Assembly: GCF_040629175.1 (NCBI RefSeq)
Contig: NZ_JBEXUX010000020.1
Span: 81,855-145,854, forward strand
Length of the DNA: 64,000 bases
From: Embleya sp040629175
GTDB taxonomy: Bacteria; Actinomycetota; Actinomycetes; Streptomycetales; Streptomycetaceae
Direction of reading: 5' to 3'
Shown here: positions 7,949 through 15,976 of the stretch, one piece after another
Numbering within the stretch: position 1 is the stretch's first letter
Layout of the letters: each line of letters begins with the position of its first letter
Program-made: the position numbers and the translations under genes
The notes under the pieces: model-generated
Told to the model about the DNA's origin: nothing
The model's input: only the letters and a program-made list of their open reading frames with translations
Databases searched by the model: none

Positions 7949-8133
7949 TCCAGAACAGGCACCCCGATGCGCCTTGGCGCAAGTCCACCCATTCGGGAGA
8001 GGGCAACGGCTGCGTCACCGTTGCACCGCTCGACTCGACCATCGGCGTCAAGGACAGCAAGCTCAATGCCAGCCCTGTTCAGGAGTTCGCCCCCAGCGCA
8101 TGGGAGCAGTTCCTGAGCGATGGGTTCCGTTGA
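7945..8133 (+). CDS. DUF397 small regulatory protein
   Basis: 62-residue DUF397 protein with the signature order WRKSTHSGEGNGCVTVAPL (about 11-29), GVKDSKL and a C-terminal W-x-x-F (SAWEQFL). The GTG at 7945 overlaps the stop of the XRE gene (GTGA), so the two are translationally coupled. DUF397 proteins partner with XRE/DUF5753 regulators. A second, similar DUF397 protein is at 37357-37545. Confidence 0.92.
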   Translation: MIQNRHPDAPWRKSTHSGEGNGCVTVAPLDSTIGVKDSKLNASPVQEFAPSAWEQFLSDGFR

Positions 8134-8227
8134 CATAGAGCGCGGCGGACCGTCGCCCAAAGATCACCTGGAGGGCGGCCCCCGGGTATAGGGGGCGTCC
8201 TCGTCTGCGTCACCGTATCTGCCGGCG

Positions 8228-8980
8228 TTGACACGTTTTGGCCGCCATTCTTCGCGGTGCGCGATTGACGTTCCGCGCGTGGCACCCGTGCGTTGCACAG
8301 GCGACGGCGCACTCGGCCACCCGGCTGGTGCGCCGTACGAGCGCGTCCACATCACCGCCGGCGTGCGCCGCGTTCCCGCAGCCTGGATCGAACAGGTCGG
8401 CGACAGCGCCACCATCGTCATGCCCTGGGGTACCGACTACACCCCTCACGACCAGATTCTCAGGCTTACCAAAACCGAACCCGGACGCGCGTGTGGGCCG
8501 TTCGTTCTACCGTCCTCATTCATAAAACTCCGCGACCAACGTCACGGATATCCCGAGACGTCTTTCCCGGACGACTGGACCGACAACGCGCGCGAGTCCA
8601 CCCCCGACATCGACATCGGCGATATCACGGGCGGAGCCTACGACCCCGTGCAATTCGTGATCGGCCTCCACGTTCCCAACTGCGTTCCGGACCCCGTACC
8701 GGGCACCCTGTGGTTGTACGCCCCCGACATGGGAGCGGGCCCGTCCATTGCAGCGGCCACCTTCGCCGACGGCTACAAGTCCGCCGCGTACGAAGCCGGC
8801 CCACGAGACCTGTGGACCGAGGTCCAAGCGGCCTACCACCGCTGGACGAACGCCGGCCAACCACCCGCGCACGCCTTCGGCTTGACCGTCACCGTCGCGG
8901 ACGACGGCACGGTATGCCAACGCCCGTGGTTCAAGTCCCCCGACAACGAACTCCACGCACCGTGGAAGTCCCCGCAGTAG
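8228..8980 (+). pseudogene. N-truncated PIMT-like methyltransferase (RiPP type)
   Basis: The open frame keeps only the second half of an isoaspartate-methyltransferase-like protein. The recognisable part starts at VRCTGDGALGHPAGAPYERV and runs through AGVRRVPAAWIEQV, IVMPWGTDYTPHDQILRL, FIKLRDQRHGYP and the family C-terminus. The upstream SAM-binding motif I and the about 140-residue N-terminal domain are missing; the first 20 codons from TTG 8228 are not homologous and no ribosome site is evident. Because the Rossmann fold is incomplete it should not bind SAM. It is followed at once by an ATP-grasp fragment and a second damaged methyltransferase. A shortened, repurposed protein is possible but less likely. 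Confidence 0.6.
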
Positions 8981-8987
8981 CAAGGAG

Positions 8988-9277
8988 TCACGGTTCACCG
9001 CGCGCATCGACTCGGGCCTGTTGGACTGGCGCAGCGACTACGGCCGTCACCGGTACAGCGTCATGGAACTCCCCGAACCCGTGGCCCGGGCCACCATCCG
9101 GTACATGCGCGACCAGCGGCTGTCCTACGGAGCCCTGGATTTTGCCCTCACCGCGTCCGGGAGTTTCTGTTCTACGAATGCAATCCACTGGGGCAGTACG
9201 GGTGGATCGAGGCGTCCACAGGGATGCCGATCTCGGCGGCGATCGCCGATCTACTCCGGAACGGAAGCTCGACGTGA
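8988..9277 (+). pseudogene. C-terminal fragment of an ATP-grasp peptide ligase (graspetide maturase), frameshifted
   Basis: Frame one (8988 to about 9160) reads RFTARIDSGLLDWRSDYGRH, then ELPEPVARATIRYMRDQRLSYGALDFALTASG. After the G run at 9159-9161 the frame changes and continues EFLFYECNPLGQYGWIEAST to the TGA at 9275. Together these match the last about 95 residues of ATP-grasp RiPP maturases (ligases that form ester or amide crosslinks in graspetides), including the metal-binding E-x-N-P-x-G-Q motif. The first two thirds of the gene is absent. The TGA overlaps the GTG of the next gene (GTGA), preserving the original ligase-methyltransferase coupling. Confidence 0.7.
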
Positions 9278-9879
9278 ATCCTCCCGCCCCCTCCGCCTCG
9301 ATCCGGGACGGTGCCCTGTTGCGGCGTCGTCTCGCCGACGAACTCGCCGCCTGCGGGGATCTGCGCACGCCGGCGTGGCGCGTGGCTGTGGAGTCGGTGC
9401 CCCGGGAGGTGTTCGCGCCCGAGTGGTTCGAGCGCGTGGACACCGAGCGGGGCACGATGTGGGCTCCCGTGGTCGGAGATGCCGCGACGTTGGCCCGGGT
9501 GTACGAGGACGTCACTCTGGTCACCCAACTCGACAACGGAGTTCGTCCCAGGGACGCGACCGGGCCCGTCTTCGGCGTGCCCTCGTCGTCGACGTTGCCG
9601 GGCCTGGTCGTGGGGATGCTGGTGGGCGACGGCCCGCAGTTGGACCATGTCCTGGACGTCGACGGCTCCTTCGCGACGCTGTTGCCCCAGCGGGATGGGT
9701 CGTGGCGGGTCCGCGAAGGAGGCCCTCGTCGCCTCTGGGACCTCGCCGAGCGGGCTGCGGCCGCATGGCGGGTGCAGCGCTCACCCGCCGTCGACGCCTT
9801 CCGCCTGTCGATCACGCCCGATCGACAAACCGTCCACCTTCCCGACAATTCCCTGACCTGGGACCTGCCTCGCGGCTGA
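9274..9879 (+). CDS. PIMT-like methyltransferase lacking its SAM-binding core (in-frame deletion)
   Basis: 201-residue open frame whose two ends match the full-length methyltransferase at 2891-4027 while the middle is missing. N-terminal part: VESVPREVFAPEWF, VTLVTQLDNG and PSSSTLPGLVVGML. The sequence then runs HVLDV, where motif I should begin, directly into DGSFATLLPQRDGSWRV and GGPRRLWDLAERAAAAW, which are C-terminal features. About 177 residues are absent relative to the 378-residue relative, with the junction near 9651-9664. Frame and stop are intact. The GTG at 9274 overlaps the ATP-grasp stop. Without the Rossmann core it cannot be an active methyltransferase; it is either a recent pseudogene or a retained substrate-binding shell. 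Confidence 0.65.
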   Translation: MNPPAPSASIRDGALLRRRLADELAACGDLRTPAWRVAVESVPREVFAPEWFERVDTERGTMWAPVVGDAATLARVYEDVTLVTQLDNGVRPRDATGPVFGVPSSSTLPGLVVGMLVGDGPQLDHVLDVDGSFATLLPQRDGSWRVREGGPRRLWDLAERAAAAWRVQRSPAVDAFRLSITPDRQTVHLPDNSLTWDLPRG

Positions 9880-9900
9880 GTTCGCCGCTCGCCGCGGCGC

Positions 9901-9920
9901 CGGCCGGGCGCGCCCGGCCG
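9901..9920 (+). terminator. Perfect 20-bp palindrome after the truncated methyltransferase
   Basis: CGGCCGGGCG followed directly by its reverse complement, 21 bases after the stop at 9879 and before the MerR-type gene. It can form a G/C-only hairpin. No T run follows, as is usual for actinobacterial terminators. Confidence 0.4.
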
Positions 9921-9958
9921 TCCCCCGGCCGACCGGGAGCCGCGCCGGGGGGAGTGGC

Positions 9959-11116
9959 GTGGTTGACCCTCACGTGGCGTCATGGCGCATTGTCGGGGGT
10001 GTGGAAGAGCACCTGACCGTGGGGCGGGTGGCCGAGTTGGCCGAAGTGACCGTCCGCACGCTGCATCACTACGACGAGATCGGCCTCGTGCGGCCGTCCG
10101 CGCGGACCGCGGCCGGGTATCGGGCCTACGCCGTGGCGGACGTCGAGCGACTGCGGGAGGTGCTGGCCTACCGGCGGTTGGGCTTCGGGTTGCGCGAGAT
10201 CGCCGATCTGGTCGACGACCCGGCCACCGACGCGGTCGCGCACCTGCGCCGACTGCGCGGCCTGCTGCTGGATCAGCGGGACCGCGCCGCGGGCATGGTG
10301 ACGGCCATCGACAAGGAACTGGAGGCACGGGCGATGGGGATCAGGACCACGCCGGAGGAGCAACTGAGAGGGTTCGGGAAGCAGTTGTACGACACCATCG
10401 GGTCCGCCTACCCGGCGACGCGGCGCACCGAGCCGCGGATCGCCGCGCGGGTCTGGGAGGCGCTCGGGGACGCGCGTACGGTGCTCAACGTCGGGGCCGG
10501 CACCGGCTCCTACGAGCCTCCCGACCGCGAGGTCACGGCGGTGGAACCGTCCGCGGTGATGCGGGCGTTGCGTCCCGCCGGTGCGGCGCCGTGTGTGGCC
10601 GCCGGCGCGGAGAGCCTGCCGTTCGAGGACCGGTCGTTCGATGCCGCGATGGCGTTCAGCACCGTTCATCACTGGCAGGACCCGATCGCCGGGCTGCGCG
10701 AGATGCGCCGGGTGGCGCGTCGTGTGGTGGTGTTCACGCACGACGCCACCGACACCGGCTGGCTGCACCGGTTCTGGCTCACCCGCGACTACCTGCCCGA
10801 GGTCGCCGGTCTGGTCACCGGTCGGCCCTCGGTGGATCGGCTCGCCCGCGCGATCGGGGCTCGGATGGAGCCGGTGCTCATCCCGTGGGACTGTGCCGAC
10901 GGCTTCTTCGAGGCGTACTGGCGCCGACCCGAGGCGTACCTGGACGAACACGTGCGCCGCGCGATATCGGTCTGGACCAGGGTCGGGCCGCAGGCCGAGA
11001 AGCGCGCGGTGGACGCACTCCGCGCCGACCTCGCCTCGGGCCGGTGGGCCGAACGCAACCCCGATCTGGTCGACCTCGACGCGGCCGAGCTGGGTCTGCG
11101 CCTGCTCGTGGCCTGA
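9959..11116 (+). CDS. MerR regulator fused to a class I SAM methyltransferase
   Basis: 385-residue two-domain protein. Residues about 18-130 are a MerR DNA-binding domain (TVGRVAELAEVTVRTLHHYD, GYRAYAVADVERL) with its dimer helix. The segment ARAMGIRTTPEEQLRGFG is the start of a TipAS-like effector domain, but it then passes into a methyltransferase: motif I VLNVGAGTGSY (about 182-192), TAVEPS, ESLPFEDRSFDAAMAFSTVHHW, and a C-terminus rich in Arg and acidic residues. GTG 9959 has GGGGGGAG upstream; GTG 10001, just before the HTH, is an alternative. A MerR protein carrying an enzyme could sense SAM-dependent chemistry or modify a bound ligand; that is inference. It stands alone downstream of the graspetide ruins. 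Confidence 0.85.
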   Translation: MVDPHVASWRIVGGVEEHLTVGRVAELAEVTVRTLHHYDEIGLVRPSARTAAGYRAYAVADVERLREVLAYRRLGFGLREIADLVDDPATDAVAHLRRLRGLLLDQRDRAAGMVTAIDKELEARAMGIRTTPEEQLRGFGKQLYDTIGSAYPATRRTEPRIAARVWEALGDARTVLNVGAGTGSYEPPDREVTAVEPSAVMRALRPAGAAPCVAAGAESLPFEDRSFDAAMAFSTVHHWQDPIAGLREMRRVARRVVVFTHDATDTGWLHRFWLTRDYLPEVAGLVTGRPSVDRLARAIGARMEPVLIPWDCADGFFEAYWRRPEAYLDEHVRRAISVWTRVGPQAEKRAVDALRADLASGRWAERNPDLVDLDAAELGLRLLVA

Positions 11117-11176
11117 GTCGTCGGGGAACGCGACCCCGATCCGGCGCGCAAATCGGGGCCGCGTCGGCGCCGCGGC

Positions 11177-11485
11177 TCAGCCCTCGTCGGCCGGCGTCAA
11201 GTCGCTCTCGTAGTGCACGATCGTCGGCGGGACGGCGAAGAACTCGCCGACGATGGCCCGCCACTGCGGGAAGAGGTCGGATTCACGGAAGCCGACCGTG
11301 TGCGCCTCCAGGGTCTCCCAGCCGATCAACAGCAGGAACGAGGTGGGGGACTCGACCTGGCGGACCAGGCGGGCCCAGCGGAAGCCGGGAGACTTGGCGA
11401 CGACCTCGCGTCCGCGCAGGAACGCGGTCTCGAAGTCCGCCTCGCGGCCCTCCGTGACGGTGATGTCCGCGTGTTCGATGATCAT
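11177..11485 (-). CDS. Antibiotic biosynthesis monooxygenase (ABM) domain protein
   Basis: 102-residue ferredoxin-like ABM-fold protein, a family of small heme-independent monooxygenases and stress proteins. Features: an N-terminal strand IIEHADITVTEGREADFETAF, a central GFRWARLVRQVESPTSFLLLIGWE and a C-terminal HTVGFRESDLFPQWRAIVGEFF followed by VPPTIVHYESDL. It is the standard length for a single ABM domain, which usually works as a dimer. It is monocistronic, with a hairpin just upstream (11543-11579) that belongs to the neighbouring gene. Substrate unknown. Confidence 0.85.
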   Translation of the reverse strand: MIIEHADITVTEGREADFETAFLRGREVVAKSPGFRWARLVRQVESPTSFLLLIGWETLEAHTVGFRESDLFPQWRAIVGEFFAVPPTIVHYESDLTPADEG

Positions 11486-11542
11486 GGCAAGCTCCGTGCT
11501 TCGTCGGATCGGGTCAAGGCGACACCAGGATATGGATCATGG

Positions 11543-11579
11543 CGAACCGCCCCGGCGTCGAGCGTGCCGGGGCGGTTCG
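11543..11579 (-). terminator. Hairpin terminator downstream of the VWA operon
   Basis: A perfect 14-bp stem (CGAACCGCCCCGGC at 11543-11556 and its complement at 11566-11579) with a 9-base loop, 36 bases beyond the stop of the minus-strand gene ending at 11615. It separates that operon from the ABM gene. Confidence 0.7.
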
Positions 11580-11614
11580 TCGGTGCCGACGAGCGAGCGT
11601 CGACGGCCCCGGTC

Positions 11615-12415
11615 CTAGCTGAACCAGTGCCGCTTCTTACGGGTGAGCTGGTAGCCCAGGATGCCGAACACGACCGCGACGAAGGTCGCCATCGCGGTCC
11701 AGAACCAGCGCGCGTTCGGGCCGTCCATCCAGTCCCACTGGTACCAGTGGTCCTCTTCCTGATCCCAGGCCACCGACCGGGTGTCCGCGGTCTGGCCGCT
11801 CTTGAGCACCGAGCCGGCCTTGGTGATCGGCACCAGCGGGTCGGCGAGCCTGCGGTCCGAGGTCGGCACCTGGTCGTCGCCGTCCTTGGTGTCCACCCGT
11901 ACGGTCACCTTGGTCGCGGCGCCCGTGTCCAGGGCGGGCACGTCCATCGCGGCGATCCGGACGAAGTACATCCCGGGCAGCGGGTCGGTGGACCACGGCT
12001 CGGCCCAGTCGCGCACCGTGCGCGGGGTGCAGGTCAGGGCGATCTTGTTGTCGGTCTTCTGCGCGGTGGCGACCTGCTTGCCCTCGACGCACGGCTGCCG
12101 CCGGCGCAGGCCGTCGTAGATCTCGATCCGGTAGGTCACCGGGCCGCTGCGCGCATTGCCCGAGGCCAGCTCCAGGTCCACCTTGGCGTGGATCTCCTTG
12201 CCCGCCTTGGCCGGGAACTGCCAGTACAGGTACTCACCTTGGGAGGCCGACCAGCGCGCCTCCTCGCCCAGCTCGAGCGTGCCCGCACCCAGGAACGAGG
12301 TGCCCGGCGGCGTGTCCTGGTCGGCCATCGCCGGGCCCGCGAACAACGTCACACCCACGAACGCCGCGGCGACCGCCGCCAACGCCCGCTTCATTCCACG
12401 GATCGCGCCCGTCAT
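11615..12415 (-). CDS. Secreted, C-terminally membrane-anchored protein of the VWA pair
   Basis: 266 residues. A signal peptide covers about residues 1-31 (MKRALAAVAAAFVGVTLFAG, cleavage after AMA). The extracellular part is beta-rich with conserved segments (SQGEYLYWQFPAKAGKEIHA, GMYFVRIAAMD). A single membrane helix (FWTAMATFVAVVFGILGYQL, about 238-257) ends in a positive tail RKKRHWFS, giving an outside-N topology. The ATG at 12415 overlaps the stop of the upstream VWA gene as ATGA. Two lone cysteines could form a disulfide. No enzymatic motif is seen; it probably forms a cell-surface complex with the VWA protein. Family not named with confidence. Confidence 0.8.
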   Translation of the reverse strand: MTGAIRGMKRALAAVAAAFVGVTLFAGPAMADQDTPPGTSFLGAGTLELGEEARWSASQGEYLYWQFPAKAGKEIHAKVDLELASGNARSGPVTYRIEIYDGLRRRQPCVEGKQVATAQKTDNKIALTCTPRTVRDWAEPWSTDPLPGMYFVRIAAMDVPALDTGAATKVTVRVDTKDGDDQVPTSDRRLADPLVPITKAGSVLKSGQTADTRSVAWDQEEDHWYQWDWMDGPNARWFWTAMATFVAVVFGILGYQLTRKKRHWFS

Positions 12416-13686
12416 GACATCGCCTTTCCGAGAGCCTTGAACGCGCGACGCAGCCAACCGGCCAACAGCCCGGCGATCAGGCCGAATCCGGCGAGTACGC
12501 CGAGGAACACCCAACCCCGGCCCAGGCCGTGCACGTTCGCGGCCTTGCTGTCGGTGGCCTTGACCAGGTCCACCGTCAACTCCAGCGGCAGGCCCGGCTT
12601 GGTGGCCACATTCGGCTGCGCGGCGAACGCGTTGGTGACGACCAGGCAGATCGTCTTCGTCTTCGCGTTGTCGCTGTCGGTCTTGTACGGGTAGCGCAGA
12701 CCGGCGGACTGCACGTCGGTACGGCCGTTGCCGGCACCCGCGTTGCCGACCAGTTCGCGGCCGTCCTCACTGAACGCGGTGACCGTCACGTCGTAGTCGC
12801 GCGCGACCTTGCGGTCCGCGCCGACCGTCGCGGTGGCCCGCAACTCCTGGTTGGGCTTGAGCGGCACCTTGTACCAGAGGTGCTGGCTGAACTCCTCGCG
12901 GTCGCTGTACACGCCGGGTGCGAGCAACGGCGCGTCCTGGCAGCCGTTCGGGCTGCCCTTGACCGACGCGGGCGTCTCGTCCGCCTCGCGCACCGCGCGC
13001 TTGACGATCTGCTGGACCTTCTGCGACAGCTCGTCCGCGTTCAGCACCGAGGTGTAGGTGCCGCCGGTGGCCTCGGCGATGCAGGAGAGCTGACGGCGGG
13101 TGTTCTCGTCCGGGACCAGGCCCAGCGTGTCCACGATCAGGTTGAGTCCGGACGCGGCCAACTCGCGGGCCACGTCGCACGGGTCGGGCGGCGCGCAGGT
13201 CTCCTCGCCGTCGGTGATCAGCACGATTCGGCGGCTGCCGGCTCCGGTGCCCAGGTCCTTGGCGGCCTCGCGCAACGACAGTGCGATCGGAGTCCAGCCG
13301 GTCGGCGCCAACTTGGCGATCTCGTTCTTGATCACGACCTTGTTGGGTCTGCCGACTGGGGCCAGTTGCTGGGTGTCCACGCAACCCTTGGCCTTGTCGT
13401 TGCCCGGGTACGTGGCACCCAGCACCCGGACGCCGAAGTCGGCCGGCTCCGGGACACTGTCCACGACCTCGTTGAAGGCCTTCTTTGCGGCGTCCATGCG
13501 GGTCATCCCGCCGGCGTCGTTGGCCTTCATCGAACCGCTCACGTCGAGGACCAGCTCGACTTTCGGCGGTGGCCCGGTCGGATTCGTCTCGTCGGCCATC
13601 GCGGACGGTGCGGAACCGCCCACGACAGCCAAGGTCGTCAGCAGGCCGATCACACCGGCCCCGACCTTTCGCATCTTGATCGTCAC
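12412..13686 (-). CDS. Secreted von Willebrand factor A domain protein with C-terminal anchor
   Basis: 424 residues. A signal peptide (about 1-31, ending PSAMA) is followed by a VWA domain (about 42-220) with the MIDAS motif DVSGSM (about 48-53), a T in GWTPIA and DGEETC near residue 150, so divalent-metal-dependent protein binding is likely intact. A beta-rich segment (about 230-370) and a membrane helix near the C-terminus (GWVFLGVLAGFGLIAGLLAGW) follow, then a basic tail. Cysteines in ETCAPPDPC suggest an extracellular disulfide. It is translationally coupled (ATGA) to the smaller anchored protein downstream. Such pairs are common at the actinobacterial surface; the ligand is unknown. Confidence 0.88.
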   Translation of the reverse strand: MTIKMRKVGAGVIGLLTTLAVVGGSAPSAMADETNPTGPPPKVELVLDVSGSMKANDAGGMTRMDAAKKAFNEVVDSVPEPADFGVRVLGATYPGNDKAKGCVDTQQLAPVGRPNKVVIKNEIAKLAPTGWTPIALSLREAAKDLGTGAGSRRIVLITDGEETCAPPDPCDVARELAASGLNLIVDTLGLVPDENTRRQLSCIAEATGGTYTSVLNADELSQKVQQIVKRAVREADETPASVKGSPNGCQDAPLLAPGVYSDREEFSQHLWYKVPLKPNQELRATATVGADRKVARDYDVTVTAFSEDGRELVGNAGAGNGRTDVQSAGLRYPYKTDSDNAKTKTICLVVTNAFAAQPNVATKPGLPLELTVDLVKATDSKAANVHGLGRGWVFLGVLAGFGLIAGLLAGWLRRAFKALGKAMS

Positions 13687-13753
13687 GGGGGAGGATCCTA
13701 CGGATCTAAACGGCCCGCCGTTTGCCGCTCACCGTAGGTGGATTGACAGCCCG

Positions 13754-15976
13754 TCAGGCGGTTGGTGACGATTCGTCGGAAACATTCCCGGTCGGTGCCG
13801 TCAGGTCGTACAGGGTCACCCCGCCCACGGTGCTCGCGGTGAACGTCTGCTCGACCCAGGTCGAGATGCTCTGCGAGGCGTTGCTGCCGCCCATGCTGCG
13901 CATTCCGCCGCCGCCCATGCCGCCACCGGCCCCGCCGCCGATGAAGTAGTGGATGCGACCATCCCTGACCAACTTTTGGAACTCGGCCAGGGTCGGCGAC
14001 GGGTCGCTGCCGTTGAAGCCGCCGATCGGCATGACCGGCTTCCCGGTGGCGAGTTGATATCCCGAGGCGCTGTTGGAGCCGACCGAGGCGGCCACCCACG
14101 TGTAGTCGTCGCTGTTCTTCTTCAGGGCGGCGACCACCTCCCTGCCGGGGGTGCTGCCGTTGAGCAGGCCGCCCATGCCGCCCCCGCCTGCGCCGCCGCC
14201 TCGGCGCGGCGTCGTTCCGGGCGGAACGGCGCCGTTGCCCGGAGTGGTTCGCTGCCCGCGCGGACCGGCCGTACCGTCGGGGGTCTGCCCGTTCTGCCCG
14301 GGAACGCCCTGGAACGGCTGGGCCCCCTGGCCGGGTTGCGCGCCCGGGGCTTGCCCCGGCGGCCCGCCCTGGACCCCGCGCTGCCCGTCCCCGAAGCCGC
14401 CCGGTCCGCCCGGTCCGCCCGGCCCACCGGGCCCACCCGGTCCGCCGCGCCCGAAGCCCATGCCCGCCGGGCCCGCGCTCGGGATCGACCCGCCCTTGGC
14501 GGTGGCGACGGTGTCCCACGTGTACGCCGCAGGCCCCGCCAGCAGCGCCGCCACGGACACCGCGGCGGCCACCGGCGCGAGCCCACGCAGCGCGACGAAC
14601 GCGGCGCCGAACACGGCCAGTGCGCCGAGGATTCCGCCGACGAGCACGACGTGCCGCAACCACGGATGCCAGTCCGGCGTGCGGTCGAGCAGGTGGTACG
14701 ACCACCACGCGCCCACCGCGACGGTCACCGCCGCGACCGCCGCGGCGCGCGGATCGTGCCGCCGTTCCCACAGCAGCGCGGCCCCCATCGCCACCACCGC
14801 GGCGATCGCCGGGGCCAACGCGATGTTGTAGTAGGCGTGGAAGATGCCCGCCATGTAACTGAAGACCAACCCGGTGGTCAGCAACCAGCCGCCCCACAAC
14901 ACGATCGCCGCCCGGGCCGGATCGGTCCGCGGCGCGCGCCGGGTCGCCCACAGACCCACCACCAGCAGGATCAGCGCGGCGGGCAACAACCAGGAGATCT
15001 GGCCGCCCATTTCGGCGTTGAACAGCCGGTCCCACCCGGTGGCACCCCAGTTGCCGCCGCCACCGCGCGGCCCTCCGCCGCCGCCCACGCTGCCGGTCTC
15101 GTTGCCGTTGAGCCGGCCGAGGCCGTTGTAACCCAGCGTCAGTTCGAGGATCGAGTTGTGTTGCGAGCCGCCGATGTAGGGACGGGACGATTCCGGCCAC
15201 AATTCGACGATCGCGATCCACCAGCCGCCGGCGACCAACAACGCGAGCCCGGACCACAGCAGTTGCCGTACCCGACGCCAGAAGCCGACCGGCGCGCAGA
15301 CCAGGTACACCAGCGCGAAGGCGGGCACGATCAGGAACGCCTGGAGCATCTTGGCCAGGAACCCGAAGCCCACACACGCACCGGCCAGCAACAGCCACCG
15401 GGTGCTCGCGTGCTCCTGGGCGCGCAACACCGCGTATCCGGCGACGGTCAGCAGCAGCACCAGCAGCGCGTCCGGATTGTTGAACCGGAACATCAACGCC
15501 GCGACCGGGGTCAGGGCCAGCACGGCACCGGCCAACAGCCCGGCCCAGGCCGGGAATCGGCGCCGTACGGCCAGGTAGAGCACACCGACCGTGGCCACCC
15601 CCTCCAGCGCCTGCGGGACCAGGATGCTCCACGCGTTGACGCCGAAGACCCGGGCGGACAGGCCCATCACCCACAGCGACGCCGGGGTCTTGTCGACGGT
15701 GATCGAGTTGCCCGCGTCCGAGGACCCGAAGAAGAACGCCTCCCAACTCTGCGTCCCGGCCTGAACGGCGGCCGAATAGAACGAGTTCGCCCAGCCCGAG
15801 GCGCCCAGGCCCCAGATGTACAGCAGACCGGTCCCGATCAGCAGCGCGAGCAACGCGGGGCGCACCCAGGGCGCATCCGCCTCGCGTCCGCGAGCCAGTC
15901 GGGCGTACCAGGGCCGTCGCGTCGCCGCGCCGCTCCCGGGCACCGGGATGGGCAGCGGAGCCACCACGGCGGTCAT
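13754..15976 (-). CDS. GT39/ArnT-like (YkcB-type) membrane glycosyltransferase
   Basis: 740-residue integral membrane protein of the dolichyl-phosphate-mannose mannosyltransferase/ArnT superfamily, which transfers a sugar from a polyprenyl phosphate at the outer face. About 11-12 hydrophobic helices lie in residues 40-480, with the typical first loop GWANSFYSAAVQAG and SITVDKTPASLWVMG. Residues about 490-600 are a Gly/Pro/Gln-rich, collagen-like stretch (repeated GGP triplets) and a second Gly-rich run follows (GGGAGGGMGGGGM). The C-terminal domain (WVAASVGSNSASGYQLATG) is the extracytoplasmic domain of YkcB proteins. The ATG at 15976 overlaps the stop of the GT2-GtrA gene (ATGA). The two probably act in sequence: charge the lipid, then transfer. 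Confidence 0.88.
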   Translation of the reverse strand: MTAVVAPLPIPVPGSGAATRRPWYARLARGREADAPWVRPALLALLIGTGLLYIWGLGASGWANSFYSAAVQAGTQSWEAFFFGSSDAGNSITVDKTPASLWVMGLSARVFGVNAWSILVPQALEGVATVGVLYLAVRRRFPAWAGLLAGAVLALTPVAALMFRFNNPDALLVLLLTVAGYAVLRAQEHASTRWLLLAGACVGFGFLAKMLQAFLIVPAFALVYLVCAPVGFWRRVRQLLWSGLALLVAGGWWIAIVELWPESSRPYIGGSQHNSILELTLGYNGLGRLNGNETGSVGGGGGPRGGGGNWGATGWDRLFNAEMGGQISWLLPAALILLVVGLWATRRAPRTDPARAAIVLWGGWLLTTGLVFSYMAGIFHAYYNIALAPAIAAVVAMGAALLWERRHDPRAAAVAAVTVAVGAWWSYHLLDRTPDWHPWLRHVVLVGGILGALAVFGAAFVALRGLAPVAAAVSVAALLAGPAAYTWDTVATAKGGSIPSAGPAGMGFGRGGPGGPGGPGGPGGPGGFGDGQRGVQGGPPGQAPGAQPGQGAQPFQGVPGQNGQTPDGTAGPRGQRTTPGNGAVPPGTTPRRGGGAGGGGMGGLLNGSTPGREVVAALKKNSDDYTWVAASVGSNSASGYQLATGKPVMPIGGFNGSDPSPTLAEFQKLVRDGRIHYFIGGGAGGGMGGGGMRSMGGSNASQSISTWVEQTFTASTVGGVTLYDLTAPTGNVSDESSPTA

